From: Mageeibacillus sp. UBA1257
Lineage (GTDB): Bacteria > Bacillota > Clostridia > UBA1212 > UBA1257
Assembly (NCBI GenBank): GCA_002308775.1
Contig: DBVT01000034.1
Location: forward strand, 13,287 to 19,357
Length of the DNA stretch: 6,071 nucleotides
Direction of reading: 5' to 3'
Below are positions 5,944-6,071 of the stretch, one piece after another. The translations under genes were made by a program, and so were the position numbers. Below the pieces are notes generated by a model. That model made no database searches and was not told where the DNA came from. It worked only from the letters and a program-made list of their open reading frames with translations. How positions within the stretch are numbered: position 1 is the first letter of the stretch; each line of letters starts with the position of its first letter.

Positions 5944-6071
5944 ATGGGTTATTACAACAAAAAGTGCATAACAGACATCGACGTCAAAGGCAAGAAGGTC
6001 ATCGTCAGAGTAGACTTCAACGTTCCGTTTGACGCAGAAGGCAACATTTCCGACGACAAGAGAATAGTCGG
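5944..6071 (+). CDS. pgk: Phosphoglycerate kinase (5' part, runs off the right edge)
   Basis: Pgk is the cytoplasmic glycolytic enzyme that transfers phosphate from 1,3-bisphosphoglycerate to ADP. Only the first 42 codons are in the window. They show the family N-terminus: a short lead with the DIDVKGKKVIVRVDFNVP core, including Asp24 and Asn26 of the 3-phosphoglycerate site. Arg40, in DDKRI, corresponds to the essential arginine Arg38 of the human and yeast enzymes. ATG 5944 was chosen over TTG 5938, which would add two residues. The gene has its own promoter and leader, so it starts a new transcription unit. No gapA precedes it, unlike the common gapA-pgk-tpiA order. Confidence 0.96.
   Translation, partial: MGYYNKKCITDIDVKGKKVIVRVDFNVPFDAEGNISDDKRIV

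Overview
The window reads as an ordinary chromosomal housekeeping region of a Gram-positive anaerobe, probably a member of Clostridia (Eubacteriales). This is inferred from five things. A full-length RecD2-type helicase sits directly against a ComF gene. There is a YdiF-like ABC-F protein. The FtsH and Pgk sequences look clostridial. Shine-Dalgarno sites are purine-rich. Codon use is of moderate GC with many AGA/AGG arginine and ATA isoleucine codons. I cannot fix the family or genus from the sequence alone.

All genes lie on the + strand. Bases 1-924 are the 3' half of ftsH: the end of the AAA+ domain plus the complete zinc-protease domain. A 43-bp gap holding a perfect 15-bp dyad precedes recD2 (968-3244), a complete 758-residue helicase. 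The gene for a ComFC-type phosphoribosyltransferase-like protein (3231-3917) overlaps the end of recD2 by 14 bp. A GC-rich stem-loop spans its stop codon. After 39 bp comes an intact 609-residue ABC-F ATPase gene (3957-5786). A 157-bp AT-rich gap carries two candidate sigma-A promoters and a small leader hairpin, and then pgk begins at 5944 and runs off the right edge.

The layout suggests one co-directional run from ftsH to the ABC-F gene, with small gaps or overlaps and no good internal promoter. A separate, well-expressed glycolytic unit then starts with pgk. The first four genes cover membrane protein quality control (FtsH), DNA processing (RecD2), DNA-uptake or recombination-linked function (ComF) and ribosome rescue or translation (ABC-F). 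RecD2 and ComF are the pair most likely to be functionally linked. I found no RNA gene, mobile element, CRISPR array or attachment site. Nothing here looks like an undescribed multi-gene system. The points worth a second look are the small intergenic and overlapping sequence structures.
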